The notes under the pieces were generated by a model. It made no database searches and was not told the origin of the DNA. It worked only from the letters and a program-made list of their open reading frames with translations. Position numbers and translations under genes: made by a program. Below, in pieces: positions 27,283 through 35,881 of a stretch of 64,000 bases of DNA; positions within the stretch are counted from its first letter, which is position 1, and each line of letters opens with the position of its first letter. The DNA comes from Chloroflexota bacterium (lineage in GTDB: Bacteria > Chloroflexota > Anaerolineae > Anaerolineales > Villigracilaceae): the NCBI GenBank assembly GCA_016235445.1, contig JACRLB010000030.1, positions 1 to 64,000 of the forward strand, read 5' to 3'.

Positions 27283-28749
27283 ATGACGCAACCTCAATTT
27301 ACAGACTTCTACACAATTCTCCCGTTCACCATCCTCGTCGTATGGGCATGTCTGCTTTTGCTGGCAGACCTGTTCATCCCGAAAGACCGCAAAGGCATTA
27401 CCGCTTTTCTCGCCGCCTTCGGCCTGGCGGGGACAATGGGCTACGCCATCACCCAGGTCGGCTTATCGAGCATGGGTTTTAGCGGCATGGTTTTCCTGGA
27501 CGGCTTCTCCACCTACGCCAACATTCTCCTGCTCATCAGCGGCCTGCTCGGTATCGCCGTCGCGTACGGCTACAACCAACGCATGGGCATCGAACGCGGC
27601 GAATACTACACCCTTCTGCTCTTCAGCGTCAGCGGCATGATGCTCATGGCGCAAGCCGCCGACCTCATCATCGTCTTCCTCGCGCTCGAACTGCTGTCCA
27701 TCCCGCTCTATGTTCTCGCCGCATTTACCCGTAAACTCGAATCGGAAGAAGCGGGCGTCAAATACTTTTTACTCGGCGCATTCGCTACTGGATTTGTCGT
27801 CTACGGCACCGCTCTCGTCTATGGCGCGACGGGAACCACATCCCTGACAGGCATCTTCCTCTCCGCCTCAAATGGGACCTCCGGCCTGCTCCTGACCATT
27901 GGGGCCGCCCTCCTCCTTGTCGGATTCGGCTTCAAGGTTGCCGCCGTTCCCTTCCACATGTGGACCCCGGACGTGTATCAGGGCGCACCCACCTCGGTGA
28001 CAGCGTTCATGTCCTCGGGCGCGAAGATCGCGGGCTTCGTCGCCTTACTGCGCGTGTTTGCCACAGCCTTCCCTTCCATCTCCGCAGATATGACCGACAT
28101 TCTCTGGGCCATGTCCGCCATCACGATGATCGTCGGTAACTTCATCGCCATTTCACAGACCAACATCAAACGCTTGCTGGCGTACTCGTCCATTGCGCAC
28201 GCGGGATACATCCTCATGGCCTTTGTGCCGTACGGCAACAAAGAAGTCATGTCGATTTCAATTGCGGCTGGCTTGTTCTACCTGCTAACCTACGTGCTGA
28301 CGAATTTCGGCGCATGGGCGGTTGTCATTTCCCTTGAAAAAGCTGAAGGCAACCCTTCGACAGGCTCAGGGCAGCGTGGACTCGAACTCAGCGATTACTC
28401 CGGCCTTGCCAGGAAATATCCCGCCCTCGCCGCCGCCATGGCCGTCTTCATGCTTTCGTTCATCGGCTTTCCGCCCACCCTCGGCATGGTTGGCAAATTC
28501 TACCTTTTCCGCGCCGTCATCGCAGGCGGATTCAACGGGCTGGCTATCATTGGCGTTGTCACGTCGCTTGTCTCTGCATATTACTACCTGCGAGTTGTCG
28601 TCAATATGTATTTCCGTGAGGGTGATCCCACAATCGAGCGCGAGCCTGGGCTGGCCTTTACCACCATGGTCACAGCCGTTGCCACGGTGGCGCTGAGTTT
28701 TGTCCCACAATGGTTGTTCCTGCTGGCAAGCACTGCGTTGTTGAAATAA
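27283..28749 (+). CDS. nuoN: NADH-quinone oxidoreductase subunit N
   Basis: This 488-residue third antiporter-like subunit closes the operon. Motifs: LALELLSIPLYVLAAF, GFGFKVAAVPFHMWTPDVYQ and NIKRLLAYSSIAHAGY. ATG 27283 has GGAG 7 bases upstream. At about residues 356-364 the segment NPSTGSGQR is encoded by a palindromic repeat (28353-28371), an in-frame insertion in a loop before SDYSGLARKYP. No clear terminator follows; the tRNA promoter begins 5 bases later. Confidence 0.96.
   Translation: MTQPQFTDFYTILPFTILVVWACLLLLADLFIPKDRKGITAFLAAFGLAGTMGYAITQVGLSSMGFSGMVFLDGFSTYANILLLISGLLGIAVAYGYNQRMGIERGEYYTLLLFSVSGMMLMAQAADLIIVFLALELLSIPLYVLAAFTRKLESEEAGVKYFLLGAFATGFVVYGTALVYGATGTTSLTGIFLSASNGTSGLLLTIGAALLLVGFGFKVAAVPFHMWTPDVYQGAPTSVTAFMSSGAKIAGFVALLRVFATAFPSISADMTDILWAMSAITMIVGNFIAISQTNIKRLLAYSSIAHAGYILMAFVPYGNKEVMSISIAAGLFYLLTYVLTNFGAWAVVISLEKAEGNPSTGSGQRGLELSDYSGLARKYPALAAAMAVFMLSFIGFPPTLGMVGKFYLFRAVIAGGFNGLAIIGVVTSLVSAYYYLRVVVNMYFREGDPTIEREPGLAFTTMVTAVATVALSFVPQWLFLLASTALLK
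28353..28371. repeat. REP-like palindrome inside nuoN
   Basis: CCCTTCGACAGGCTCAGGG is a partial palindrome of a type spread through many bacterial genomes. Here it sits in frame in a coding region. Confidence 0.8.
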
Positions 28750-28753
28750 TTTA

Positions 28754-28781
28754 TTGACACTCTTTTTCTTTGCGGTATAAT
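28754..28781 (+). promoter_or_regulatory. Promoter of tRNA-Lys
   Basis: TTGACA at 28754-28759, 16-base spacer, TATAAT at 28776-28781. This is the best sigma-70 consensus promoter in the window, 22 bases before the tRNA. Confidence 0.85.
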
Positions 28782-28803
28782 ACCGTCCGCAAGTTAAAAG
28801 AAT

Positions 28804-28878
28804 GGCCCCGTAGCTCAATGGCAGAGCAGTTGCCTCTTAAGCAATTTGTTGAGGGTTCGAGCCCCCCCGGGGTCACCA
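28804..28878 (+). tRNA. tRNA-Lys(CUU)
   Basis: The 75-base cloverleaf has acceptor stem GGCCCCG paired with CGGGGTC, D arm GCTC...GAGC, and anticodon stem GTTGC/GCAAT around loop CTCTTAA, giving anticodon CUU for the Lys codon AAG. The T arm has loop TTCGAGC and one A-C mismatch in its stem. The 3' CCA is encoded. It has its own promoter and terminator. Confidence 0.92.
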
Positions 28879-28894
28879 AAATCTCGACCTGGAT

Positions 28895-28929
28895 AAACAA
28901 AAATCCCCACTACGGGGGTTTTTGTTTTA
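28895..28929 (+). terminator. Terminator after tRNA-Lys
   Basis: AAACAAAAA and CCCC face GGGG and TTTTTGTTT around ACTAC, a near-perfect inverted repeat ending in a T-rich run. The A-rich 5' arm could let it act in both directions. Confidence 0.88.
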
Positions 28930-29001
28930 TAGGCCTTTTGAATATCCTCAAAAGATTTTTCCTTTGTGTCCTTTTGTGACTTTCGATGTTAAAAAAATTA
29001 T

Positions 29002-29112
29002 TTATTCACCTTACGCAGTTTCTCTCCCTCATCCCCCGCCCTTCCCCCGAAGGGGAAGGGAGTCCCCTCTCCCTTCGGGAGAGGGTAGGGTGAGGGCGCG
29101 TAAGGTGAGTTA
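29002..29112. mobile_element. MITE-like GC-rich element, copy A
   Basis: This 111-bp element has end repeats CACCTTACGC and GCGTAAGGTG, with an interior of CCTTCCCCCGAAGGGGAAGG and CTCTCCCTTCGGGAGAG hairpins. It is nearly identical to 45965-46076. Its right end, GTGAGTTA, supplies the stop codon of the DUF554 gene on the other strand. It has no open frame, so it would need a transposase from elsewhere. Confidence 0.75.
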
Positions 29113-29814
29113 TTTAAACAAACCCAACACCCACACGATCAGCGGAGCCACCGCCAGCGCAGGCAGGAAATTCCCCACGCGGATCTTCTTGATCTCCAGC
29201 AGGTTGCTGACGGCCAGCCCCACCAAAATCACCCCGCCTGTTGCCGTCATTTCGTTCATCATCGCCTCAGTGACAATGGCGCTTAACTGCCCAGCCAGCA
29301 GGCTGATTCCACCCTGATAGATGAGGATAATCACCGAGGAGAACATCACCCCAATCCCCAGCGTGGATGCGAACGCAATGGACGCGAATCCATCCAGTGT
29401 GGATTTTACAGCCAGCAGGTTGTAATCGCCTGTCAAGCCGTCTTGAATCGAGCCGAGGATTGCCATGGGGCCAATACAAAAAAGCAGGGACGAAACCATA
29501 AATCCACGCACGAAGCGGGAGCTTGCGCCTGTCTCTGCATCTTGCGAGAAACGTTTTTCGAGAGTCTCGCCGAGAGATTGCAGCCAGTCTTCGATGCCGA
29601 TCCATTCCCCAAGCAATGCGCCGATGATCAACGCCCCCAGCACAATCAGCGGATTTCCACTTTTGAGAAACATTTGCAAACCCATCGCCGCAGTGAAAAG
29701 CCCCATGCCCGCAATAACGGTGCTCTTGAACCGTTCGGGGATGCGTGAACCAAAAAACAAACCAATCGTCCCGCCGATCAATATGGTAGCGACATTAATA
29801 AAAGTGCCTGTCAT
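29110..29814 (-). CDS. DUF554 membrane protein
   Basis: This 234-residue protein of the DUF554 (YdfK/YqgA) family has about seven transmembrane helices. It begins TGTFINVATILIGGTIGLFF, and the GALLGEWIGIEDWLQSLG segment is typical. The function of the family is unknown. The stop codon lies in the end of an inverted-repeat element. No neighbour suggests a pathway. Confidence 0.88.
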   Translation of the reverse strand: MTGTFINVATILIGGTIGLFFGSRIPERFKSTVIAGMGLFTAAMGLQMFLKSGNPLIVLGALIIGALLGEWIGIEDWLQSLGETLEKRFSQDAETGASSRFVRGFMVSSLLFCIGPMAILGSIQDGLTGDYNLLAVKSTLDGFASIAFASTLGIGVMFSSVIILIYQGGISLLAGQLSAIVTEAMMNEMTATGGVILVGLAVSNLLEIKKIRVGNFLPALAVAPLIVWVLGLFK

Positions 29815-29993
29815 GTTTATCCTTTATGTCACACTTGCACTTGCGTGCTGGTGCAAGTGTTGTGAGGCGGCGCTTTTCCGCCGACACCTGCGCCGCGCGC
29901 CAATGCGGTGAGCATCTCCGTTTTATACAAAGTATTGGCTCATGTGTAAGGAGTGTGCAGGCTGAATGCTCGGACTTTCAAAGAGCAAAAAAC

Positions 29994-30071
29994 TTAACGC
30001 GAATTTTCCGAATGAGGCGAATGACGCGAATTTTTTCGCGTCATTCGCCCAATTTGCGTAATTCGCGTTAA
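29994..30071. repeat. Long two-stem palindrome
   Basis: Outer arms TTAACGCGAATT and AATTCGCGTTAA enclose inner arms GGCGAATGACGCGAA and TTCGCGTCATTCGCC. It may terminate the cobalamin adenosyltransferase gene, which ends at 30118 on the minus strand. A relative with TTAACGC...GCGTTAA ends lies at 39187-39255. Bases 29815-29993 hold a smaller hairpin (CACTTGCAC/GTGCAAGTG) and no gene. Confidence 0.85.
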
Positions 30072-30117
30072 AAGGTTTTGATCTATTGTCCAGAGTCTAC
30101 ACATCAGTCAAGTGTAT

Positions 30118-30660
30118 TTACGGCTTTGCCAGCGAAGTCTTCCTCCCTGCATTTTGATTCTCCAAAATTTCAAGCACAAAACATAAAGAAGATAGCCTGT
30201 TCAAATAACGCTGTAAATCCGGGTTGGATACTTCCTCTTCATCGAAGAGACTCACCACACGCCGTTCCGCGCGGCGGATTATGGCACGCGCCATCGAGAG
30301 CGCCGCGCCGCCCAGCGTATCGCCAGGCAGGATGAATTCCTTCGGCATCTCGATCAGCGTGCTGATCTCATCGGTCTGCTGTTCCAACCATTCAACACGT
30401 GAGGAGTCAATGAAATGAAAACGCGCAGCGTTTTCCGGGGTGGCCGCCACTTCCGCCATCAGCTTGTATAAATCTCGTTGGGTTTCGAGCAGGATGGGGG
30501 GAGTCGGATGCGCGGTGCATTGTGCGCGGGCAAGTCCCAACGCGGCAGAGGCTTCATCCAGCGCGCCAATCGCCTCCATGCGGGCATGATATTTTGGGAC
30601 GCGGCCCTCGCCGAGCAAACCTGTCGTGCCGTCGTCGCCTTTTGCAGTGTAAAAAGTCAT
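30118..30660 (-). CDS. Cob(I)alamin adenosyltransferase, PduO type
   Basis: This 180-residue enzyme transfers the adenosyl group of ATP to reduced cobalamin, forming coenzyme B12. The N-terminal ATP motif TAKGDDGTTGLLGEGRVPK and the C-terminal ARAIIRRAERRV helix are PduO-family signatures. ATG 30660 gives the canonical start; an extension of 20 residues is possible but lacks conservation. It is divergent from the Het-C-like gene with a 46-base shared promoter region. Confidence 0.92.
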   Translation of the reverse strand: MTFYTAKGDDGTTGLLGEGRVPKYHARMEAIGALDEASAALGLARAQCTAHPTPPILLETQRDLYKLMAEVAATPENAARFHFIDSSRVEWLEQQTDEISTLIEMPKEFILPGDTLGGAALSMARAIIRRAERRVVSLFDEEEVSNPDLQRYLNRLSSLCFVLEILENQNAGRKTSLAKP

Positions 30661-30694
30661 GTGCGCATTATAACCACTTAACTCAGGCCTCGCG

Positions 30695-30700
30695 TATAAT
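30695..30700 (+). promoter_or_regulatory. -10 box with likely leaderless start
   Basis: TATAAT ends 6 bases before ATG 30707. Confidence 0.6.
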
Positions 30701-30706
30701 TTAAAA

Positions 30707-31339
30707 ATGCTTGTACCCATTCACGAAGAAATAACCCGCGAAGCGCTCAGCCCGCACTTCAGCCCGCGCGCGCTCGAGATCATCATCGCCGCCAACCTCA
30801 AACAGGATACGTGGCGTGGGCAGATCGGCCATGACGAATTTCACTACGACAACAACGCCATCGACAAAAGCAACCGCTACATCAACGAACAGCGCGGCTA
30901 TGTTCTTGCCACGCTGATGACTCGCGGCATCCTTTCGGCGTGGATCGCATTTGGGAGATTGATCCACACCACGCAGGATTTCTACGCCCATACGAATTAC
31001 ATCTCGATGTGGTTAAGCCAACACGAAGACACGCCTCCGCCTCCGCCTGAAATTGATCCTGTTCAAAAGGACATTCTCCACAGCCCGGGCCTTCGCTCCG
31101 GGAAAATCTACCTCCCAATGGACGCGTTGTACTTCGTGCCGTTTCTGCGTGAATTTTCGCTAACACTTTTACCGCGCGACTCACACGGGCACATGAACCT
31201 CGATTCGCCTCAGCAAGGCCCAAACTTCGCCTACGCCCGCGCCGCCGCCGTCAAACGCACGCAATATGAATTCGAGCTTTTGCAAAAATTACTCATCCCT
31301 GAAATGTTCTCGCGTTTTGTGGATAAACAGACGTCATGA
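30707..31339 (+). CDS. Het-C-like protein (putative metal-dependent hydrolase)
   Basis: This 210-residue protein resembles the N-terminal part of the Het-C family: HEEIT near the start, GHDEFHYDNN, and the signature GRLIHTTQDFYAHTNY. His and Asp residues at these places recall the zinc ligands of phospholipase C/P1 nuclease folds. No signal peptide is seen, although relatives are often secreted. Het-C is known from fungal incompatibility and has bacterial homologues of unclear role. The activity is inferred. Confidence 0.72.
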   Translation: MLVPIHEEITREALSPHFSPRALEIIIAANLKQDTWRGQIGHDEFHYDNNAIDKSNRYINEQRGYVLATLMTRGILSAWIAFGRLIHTTQDFYAHTNYISMWLSQHEDTPPPPPEIDPVQKDILHSPGLRSGKIYLPMDALYFVPFLREFSLTLLPRDSHGHMNLDSPQQGPNFAYARAAAVKRTQYEFELLQKLLIPEMFSRFVDKQTS

Positions 31340-31370
31340 AATCTCGGAGTTCAACTCCGAGATTTCATGA
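31334..31370. repeat. Perfect palindrome at the Het-C-like stop codon
   Basis: ATGAAATCTCGGAGTT faces AACTCCGAGATTTCAT around a single C. It includes the stop codon. There is no T run, so it is more likely an mRNA-end stabiliser or REP element than an intrinsic terminator. Confidence 0.8.
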
Positions 31371-31387
31371 CACTCCTCCAAGAAAGG

Positions 31388-31393
31388 TATAAT
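31388..31393 (+). promoter_or_regulatory. -10 box with likely leaderless start
   Basis: TATAAT ends 7 bases before ATG 31401. Confidence 0.6.
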
Positions 31394-31400
31394 CAAAATC

Positions 31401-31847
31401 ATGGATACAAAAACTCAACTTAACGAATCAGTAAAAGACGCCATGAAAAGTGGCGACGAAATCCGCAAGCGCACCCTGCGTATGGTGCTGGCCGCCATCA
31501 AACAGGTGGAAGTGGACAAGCAGGCCCCGATGGAAGAACTTGCCATCACAGGGTTGATCCAAAAAGAGATCAAGAACCGCCGCGAAGCCATCGAAGAGGC
31601 GAAGAAGGCCAACCGCCTCGACCTGATTGACGATAATGAAGTCGAGATCAAAGTCCTGGAGGTCTTCCTGCCCAAAGCCATGCCCGCAGAAGAATTACGC
31701 GCCCTTGTCCAGGCCGCCATCGCAGAGACGGGCGCCTCCGCGCCGTCGGACATGGGCAAGGTGATGAAGATCGTCATGCCCAAAGTGGCCGGGCGCGCCC
31801 CCAACGATCTGATCAGTTCAACCGTCAAAGAATTGCTCATCAAGTAA
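31401..31847 (+). CDS. yqeY: YqeY/GatB-like tRNA amidotransferase-associated protein
   Basis: This 148-residue protein is the stand-alone YqeY form of the GatB C-terminal helical domain. Motifs: RKRTLRMVLAAIKQVEVDKQ, IQKEIKNRREAIEEAKKANR and PSDMGKVMKIVMPKVAGRA. In amidotransferases the related domain contacts tRNA; the free protein has no firmly known role. It leads a cluster with the HD phosphodiesterase, ybeY and dgkA, an order also seen in other bacteria. Confidence 0.92.
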   Translation: MDTKTQLNESVKDAMKSGDEIRKRTLRMVLAAIKQVEVDKQAPMEELAITGLIQKEIKNRREAIEEAKKANRLDLIDDNEVEIKVLEVFLPKAMPAEELRALVQAAIAETGASAPSDMGKVMKIVMPKVAGRAPNDLISSTVKELLIK

Positions 31848-31852
31848 AACGT

Positions 31853-31881
31853 ATTCATAAAGTGACAGTCACTTTATGAAT
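31853..31881. repeat. Perfect palindrome between yqeY and pgpH
   Basis: ATTCATAAAGTGAC and GTCACTTTATGAAT flank a single A. The core resembles the rpoD terminator stem (12891-12928). Confidence 0.85.
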
Positions 31882-31888
31882 AACCTTT

Positions 31889-33994
31889 ATGTCAGCGCGT
31901 AATCCCGTTTCAACCCGCATTCGAGTTCTTCAAATCGGACTGATCGTGGCGGTCAGCCTGCTCTCTTTCGCCACGTTGACATTGCCCATCAGCCTGCGTT
32001 CCACCACCCAATCGTTGACCGTGGGCGATGTGGCGCAAATCACCCTGCAAGCCCCGCGAGACATCGAATACGTCAGCGACATTCGCACCGAAGAATCGCG
32101 CAAGGCCGCCGAAAGCGCGGTGCAACCCGTCTACAGCCAGCCAGACCCCGCCATTGCCCGCCAGCAGATCGAACGACTGCGCACGGCCATGCAATACATC
32201 ACATCCGTGCGCGCCAACCCCGGCTTCACAGTGGATGAAAGAAAATCCAATCTCGTTGCCCTGAGCGATGTGCGTCTTCAGCTTACAACCATTGACTATG
32301 TTCTTGGCATCTCCGATTCCCGCTGGGACATTGTGCAGGCAGAAGCTGTGCGCGTTTTGGAACTATCCATGCGCCGCGCAATTTATGAAGATAAAGTTGA
32401 ATCCACTCAGGCAGGCATCTCCTCCTCCGTCAGCCTCACCCTGAACGAACAGCAATCCGCGCTCGTTACAGAACTGGTGGCCGCCTTCATCGTCCCAAAC
32501 AGTTTTTTCAGCGAAGAGCTTACCACCGCCGCCCAACAGACTGCGCGTGATTCCATCAAGCCAATCGTGCAAACCTACAAAACGGGGGAGACCATCGTCC
32601 CCGCAGGTGAAATCATCATCCCCGCAGACGTGGAAGCCTTCCAACAACTTGGCATGATCCACCCCGGCCAGCGCTGGGAGGATATGCTGGGCGCCGCCGC
32701 CATCATCCTGCTTTCCGCGGCCCTGGTTCCGCTTTACTTTTTCCGCCGAAAACGCTCGGCGGTTATGAACGAGCCGCGCAGTATTCTCGTAATCGCAGTC
32801 ATCTTCGTTGTCTTTCTGATCAGCGCGCGCCTGTTCACAGACCGCACGCTTGCGCCGTATGGCTATCCTTTGCAGGCCGCAGGTTTATTGCTCACCACCT
32901 TGTTCGGGCTGGAAGTGGGGCTTGTCATAACCATACCGCTTTGCCTGCTGGCCGCCTACGGACTTTCCAACACCTTTGACCTTGCCCCATATTATTTAAT
33001 TACCTCGTTGATCGGCCTGCTTGCGCTGGGCCCTGCCCGCCGCTTTTGGGGTTTTCTTCGGGCAGGCATTGCCATTACCCTTTCAGGGGCCGCCGTTCTC
33101 ATTGCCTACCGCCTGCCGTTTTTCCCGCCCGATTGGCTGGGCATCGTTCAATTTTTGGGAATCGTCGCCTTTTCAGGATTCGCCGCCGCAAGCATTACGC
33201 TTCTGCTTCAATATCTTTTTGCGCAATTGCTTGGCCTCACCACCGCCCTGCAACTGCTCGATATCTCCCGTCCTGATTCTCCGCTGTTGCAGTTTTTTCT
33301 TCGCAGCGCCCCCGGCACCTACCAGCACAGCTTGCAGGTCGCCAACCTTGCCGAACAAGCCGCCGAAAAAATCGGCGCCGACCCCTTGCTCACCCGCGTC
33401 GGCGCGCAATTCCACGATATCGGCAAAGCGCTCAACCCCACCTTCTTCATCGAGAATCAGATTCCCGGCAGTGTCAACACCCATCAGGATGACAACCCCG
33501 AAGAAGTCGCCGCCACCATCATCCGCCACGTCACCGACGGCATTCAGCTTGCAAAAAAGCACCGCCTCCCGCGCCGCCTGCACGACTTCATCCTCGAACA
33601 TCACGGCACGCTCATCACCCGCTATCAATACAACCAGGCCATGGAAGCGGTTAATAACGATGTGACCAAAGTGGACATCGAAAAATTCCGCTACCCCGGC
33701 CCGCGCCCCGCTTCACGTGAATCTGCTTTGCTCATGCTGGCAGATGCCACCGAAGCCCGCGCCCGCGCCGAACGCCCCGCCAACGATGACGGCCTGCGCA
33801 AGTTGGTGCAAGATGTTATCGACACCGTGCAAAAATTCAACCAGCTCGACGACACCCTGCTCACCCTGCGCGACCTCAACCTCATCACCGAATCCTTCGT
33901 CACCACCCTGCGCGGAACCTATCATCCGCGCATTCAATATCCCAACGCCAAAGTGCCAGACCAGGATTCGACTATCACCTCCCTGAGAACATAA
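31889..33994 (+). CDS. pgpH: 7TM-HD phosphodiesterase (PgpH/YqfF type)
   Basis: This 701-residue protein has an N-terminal helix, an extracellular 7TMR-HDED sensor domain (residues ~40-265), seven transmembrane helices (~265-470), and a cytoplasmic HD domain with QFHDIGKALNP (~506-516), then IIRHV and ILEHHG. PgpH enzymes hydrolyse c-di-AMP, so the likely role is control of that second messenger in response to an outside signal. The metal ligands are present. It is followed 2 bases later by ybeY, a common pairing. Confidence 0.93.
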   Translation: MSARNPVSTRIRVLQIGLIVAVSLLSFATLTLPISLRSTTQSLTVGDVAQITLQAPRDIEYVSDIRTEESRKAAESAVQPVYSQPDPAIARQQIERLRTAMQYITSVRANPGFTVDERKSNLVALSDVRLQLTTIDYVLGISDSRWDIVQAEAVRVLELSMRRAIYEDKVESTQAGISSSVSLTLNEQQSALVTELVAAFIVPNSFFSEELTTAAQQTARDSIKPIVQTYKTGETIVPAGEIIIPADVEAFQQLGMIHPGQRWEDMLGAAAIILLSAALVPLYFFRRKRSAVMNEPRSILVIAVIFVVFLISARLFTDRTLAPYGYPLQAAGLLLTTLFGLEVGLVITIPLCLLAAYGLSNTFDLAPYYLITSLIGLLALGPARRFWGFLRAGIAITLSGAAVLIAYRLPFFPPDWLGIVQFLGIVAFSGFAAASITLLLQYLFAQLLGLTTALQLLDISRPDSPLLQFFLRSAPGTYQHSLQVANLAEQAAEKIGADPLLTRVGAQFHDIGKALNPTFFIENQIPGSVNTHQDDNPEEVAATIIRHVTDGIQLAKKHRLPRRLHDFILEHHGTLITRYQYNQAMEAVNNDVTKVDIEKFRYPGPRPASRESALLMLADATEARARAERPANDDGLRKLVQDVIDTVQKFNQLDDTLLTLRDLNLITESFVTTLRGTYHPRIQYPNAKVPDQDSTITSLRT

Positions 33995-33996
33995 AA

Positions 33997-34446
33997 ATGA
34001 TTCACATCGATAACCAACAGGATTTTTTAGAATCAGCCCTGCTCGAACGAGCCGCCCGCCTCACTCTGGACCTTCAGCCTGATCTTTCCAACGCAGACAT
34101 TACCCTCGTCCTGACAGACGACCAGCAACTGCACGAACTCAATCGCGACTACCTCGGTGTGGATGCTCCCACCGACGTGCTCTCCTTCCCCGCCTCTGAA
34201 ACAGACCCTGAAACTGGCGCAACCTATCTGGGAGATATCCTCATCTCGATCCCTCGCGCGGCACAGCAGGCGCAGGCGGCCGGGCACCCGCTGGAAGCCG
34301 AAGTGCAACTGCTTGTCGTCCACGGCGTTTTGCATTTGCTTGGGCACGACCATGCCGAGGCGGAGGAAAAAGCCCGCATGTGGAATGAGCAGGCAAAAGT
34401 TTTGGAAAGACTCGGACTCGGTCACATAAAAATTCAAGATTCATAA
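33997..34446 (+). CDS. ybeY: Endoribonuclease YbeY
   Basis: This 149-residue metal-dependent RNase acts in 16S rRNA maturation and ribosome quality control. The zinc motif HGVLHLLGHDH gives His109, His113 and His119. Upstream, TDVLSFP and YLGDILIS are family motifs. It lies 2 bases after pgpH and its stop overlaps the dgkA start by one base (TAATG). Confidence 0.95.
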   Translation: MIHIDNQQDFLESALLERAARLTLDLQPDLSNADITLVLTDDQQLHELNRDYLGVDAPTDVLSFPASETDPETGATYLGDILISIPRAAQQAQAAGHPLEAEVQLLVVHGVLHLLGHDHAEAEEKARMWNEQAKVLERLGLGHIKIQDS

Positions 34447-34835
34447 TGAAGTCATTTTTTATATCCCGCATCGAATCGTTTCGTCACGCCTTTCACGGAT
34501 GGGCTTACGTTCTGCGCACCCAGCGCAACGCATGGATTCACAGCGCCATTGCCGCGGCAGTTTTCCTCGTCGGCCTTTGGCTGAAAATCCCGCCGCGTGA
34601 TTGGGCTGTGATCATCCTCACCGCCGCGCTGGTGTTCACCGCCGAATTCATCAACACCTCCATCGAAGTAACCGTTGACCTCGCCAGCCCGAAGACGCAC
34701 CCGCTCGCCAAGATCGGCAAGGATGTTGGCGCCGCCGCAGTTCTCGTCTCAGCCCTCGCCGCCATCTTCATCGGCCTCCTCCTCCTCGGCCCCCCTCTCT
34801 GGCAAAAAATAACCATGTTAATCACCATCAACTAA
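34446..34835 (+). CDS. dgkA: Diacylglycerol/undecaprenol kinase family protein
   Basis: This 129-residue membrane protein has three helices and the DgkA motif VFTAEFINTSIEVTVDL. Gram-positive-type members phosphorylate undecaprenol for cell-wall lipid recycling; the substrate here is uncertain. It overlaps ybeY by one base. A heptad-rich spacer follows (34839-34893). Confidence 0.9.
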   Translation: MKSFFISRIESFRHAFHGWAYVLRTQRNAWIHSAIAAAVFLVGLWLKIPPRDWAVIILTAALVFTAEFINTSIEVTVDLASPKTHPLAKIGKDVGAAAVLVSALAAIFIGLLLLGPPLWQKITMLITIN

Positions 34836-34838
34836 TCT

Positions 34839-34893
34839 TCAATTACCAATTACTTATTACTCGTCACTCATTACTCGTATTTCAAAACAGGAG
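34839..34893. repeat. Heptad array, dgkA-nfo spacer
   Basis: CAATTAC, CAATTAC, TTATTAC, TCGTCAC, TCATTAC and TCGTATT follow in 7-base steps up to the ribosome binding site of the next gene. Confidence 0.75.
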
Positions 34894-34899
34894 TCCCTC

Positions 34900-35751
34900 A
34901 TGTCTTTATCTTTCAAATTCGGCACAGTTGGTTCACCCACAGGCACACCCAAAAAACCAGGCGGCTCAGCAGGCGGGATCGAGTTCAGCAAATCCATTGG
35001 CTTGGATGCGCTCGAGCTTGGCTGGGTGCAATCGGTGCGCGTGACCGAGGCGACCTGCGCGCTCATCAAAGCGGCAGGTGAGGCCCAGTCAGTTTCATTG
35101 AGCGTACATGCGCCGTACTTTATCAACCTGAATGCCACCGCTGAAGAATGGCCCAAGTCTCGCAAGCGTTTAATGGATGCGGCGCATTACGGCTTTCTCG
35201 CGGGCGCAACGGACATTATCTTTCACCCCGGTTCCTATTTTGGCAATGACCCCGCCGACGTGTTGAAAGTTGCCATCCCGCGCTTGAAAGGCTGTGTGGA
35301 TGAGTTAAAGAAAAATGGCGACCAAGTCACCATCCGCCCGGAGACGATGGGCAAATCTGCCATGCTCGGCTCCATCGAAGATGCCCTCGCCATGAGCGCC
35401 GCCATGGACATGGTTCAACCCTGCATTGACTTTGCCCACATGCACGCCCGTCCCGGTGACGGCTCGATGAACACCTATGTAGAATGGTCCAAACTTTTGG
35501 AAAAATATAAAAAGGCATTGGGCGCAAAGTCATTGAAGAATTTGCACATCCATCTCTCAGGTATCGAATATGGTGAGAAGGGTGAAAAGAAGCACCTCAC
35601 CCTCGCCGATGCAGACCTGGATTTGAAAGCCCTCTTCAAAGCCCTGCATGACTTCGGCTGTGCAGGCCGCATCCTCTGCGAAAGCCCCATCATGGAAGAG
35701 GATGCCTTGAATATGAAGAAGGCGTGGATGAAGGTCAGTGGGGAGAAGTAG
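34900..35751 (+). CDS. Endonuclease IV-like AP endonuclease
   Basis: This 283-residue TIM-barrel protein is of the AP2Ec/endonuclease IV type. Metal-site segments are in order: VHAPYFINL, IIFHPGSYFG, IRPETMG, IDFAHMHARPGD, LHIHLSGIEYG and LCESP. Endonuclease IV repairs abasic sites in DNA. It is more like archaeal-type members than Nfo of E. coli in its short C terminus. CAGGAG precedes the start. Confidence 0.88.
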   Translation: MSLSFKFGTVGSPTGTPKKPGGSAGGIEFSKSIGLDALELGWVQSVRVTEATCALIKAAGEAQSVSLSVHAPYFINLNATAEEWPKSRKRLMDAAHYGFLAGATDIIFHPGSYFGNDPADVLKVAIPRLKGCVDELKKNGDQVTIRPETMGKSAMLGSIEDALAMSAAMDMVQPCIDFAHMHARPGDGSMNTYVEWSKLLEKYKKALGAKSLKNLHIHLSGIEYGEKGEKKHLTLADADLDLKALFKALHDFGCAGRILCESPIMEEDALNMKKAWMKVSGEK

Positions 35752-35881
35752 CAATTCTGGAGTCGGGCAGTTCGCGCCTTGTGGGCGCTGTCCGCAACTT
35801 CCAGCAGTATATCCTTTCGGGCACACGAGCTGATGGAGTCCAGAATCGTGATCTATCGATACCGATAAAAGCGAGGCATAC
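35752..35881. other. Spacer with dispersed inverted repeat
   Basis: ATTCTGGA just after the stop faces TCCAGAAT about 80 bases on, with small hairpins between. It resembles a decayed repeat or terminator. No gene. Confidence 0.45.
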
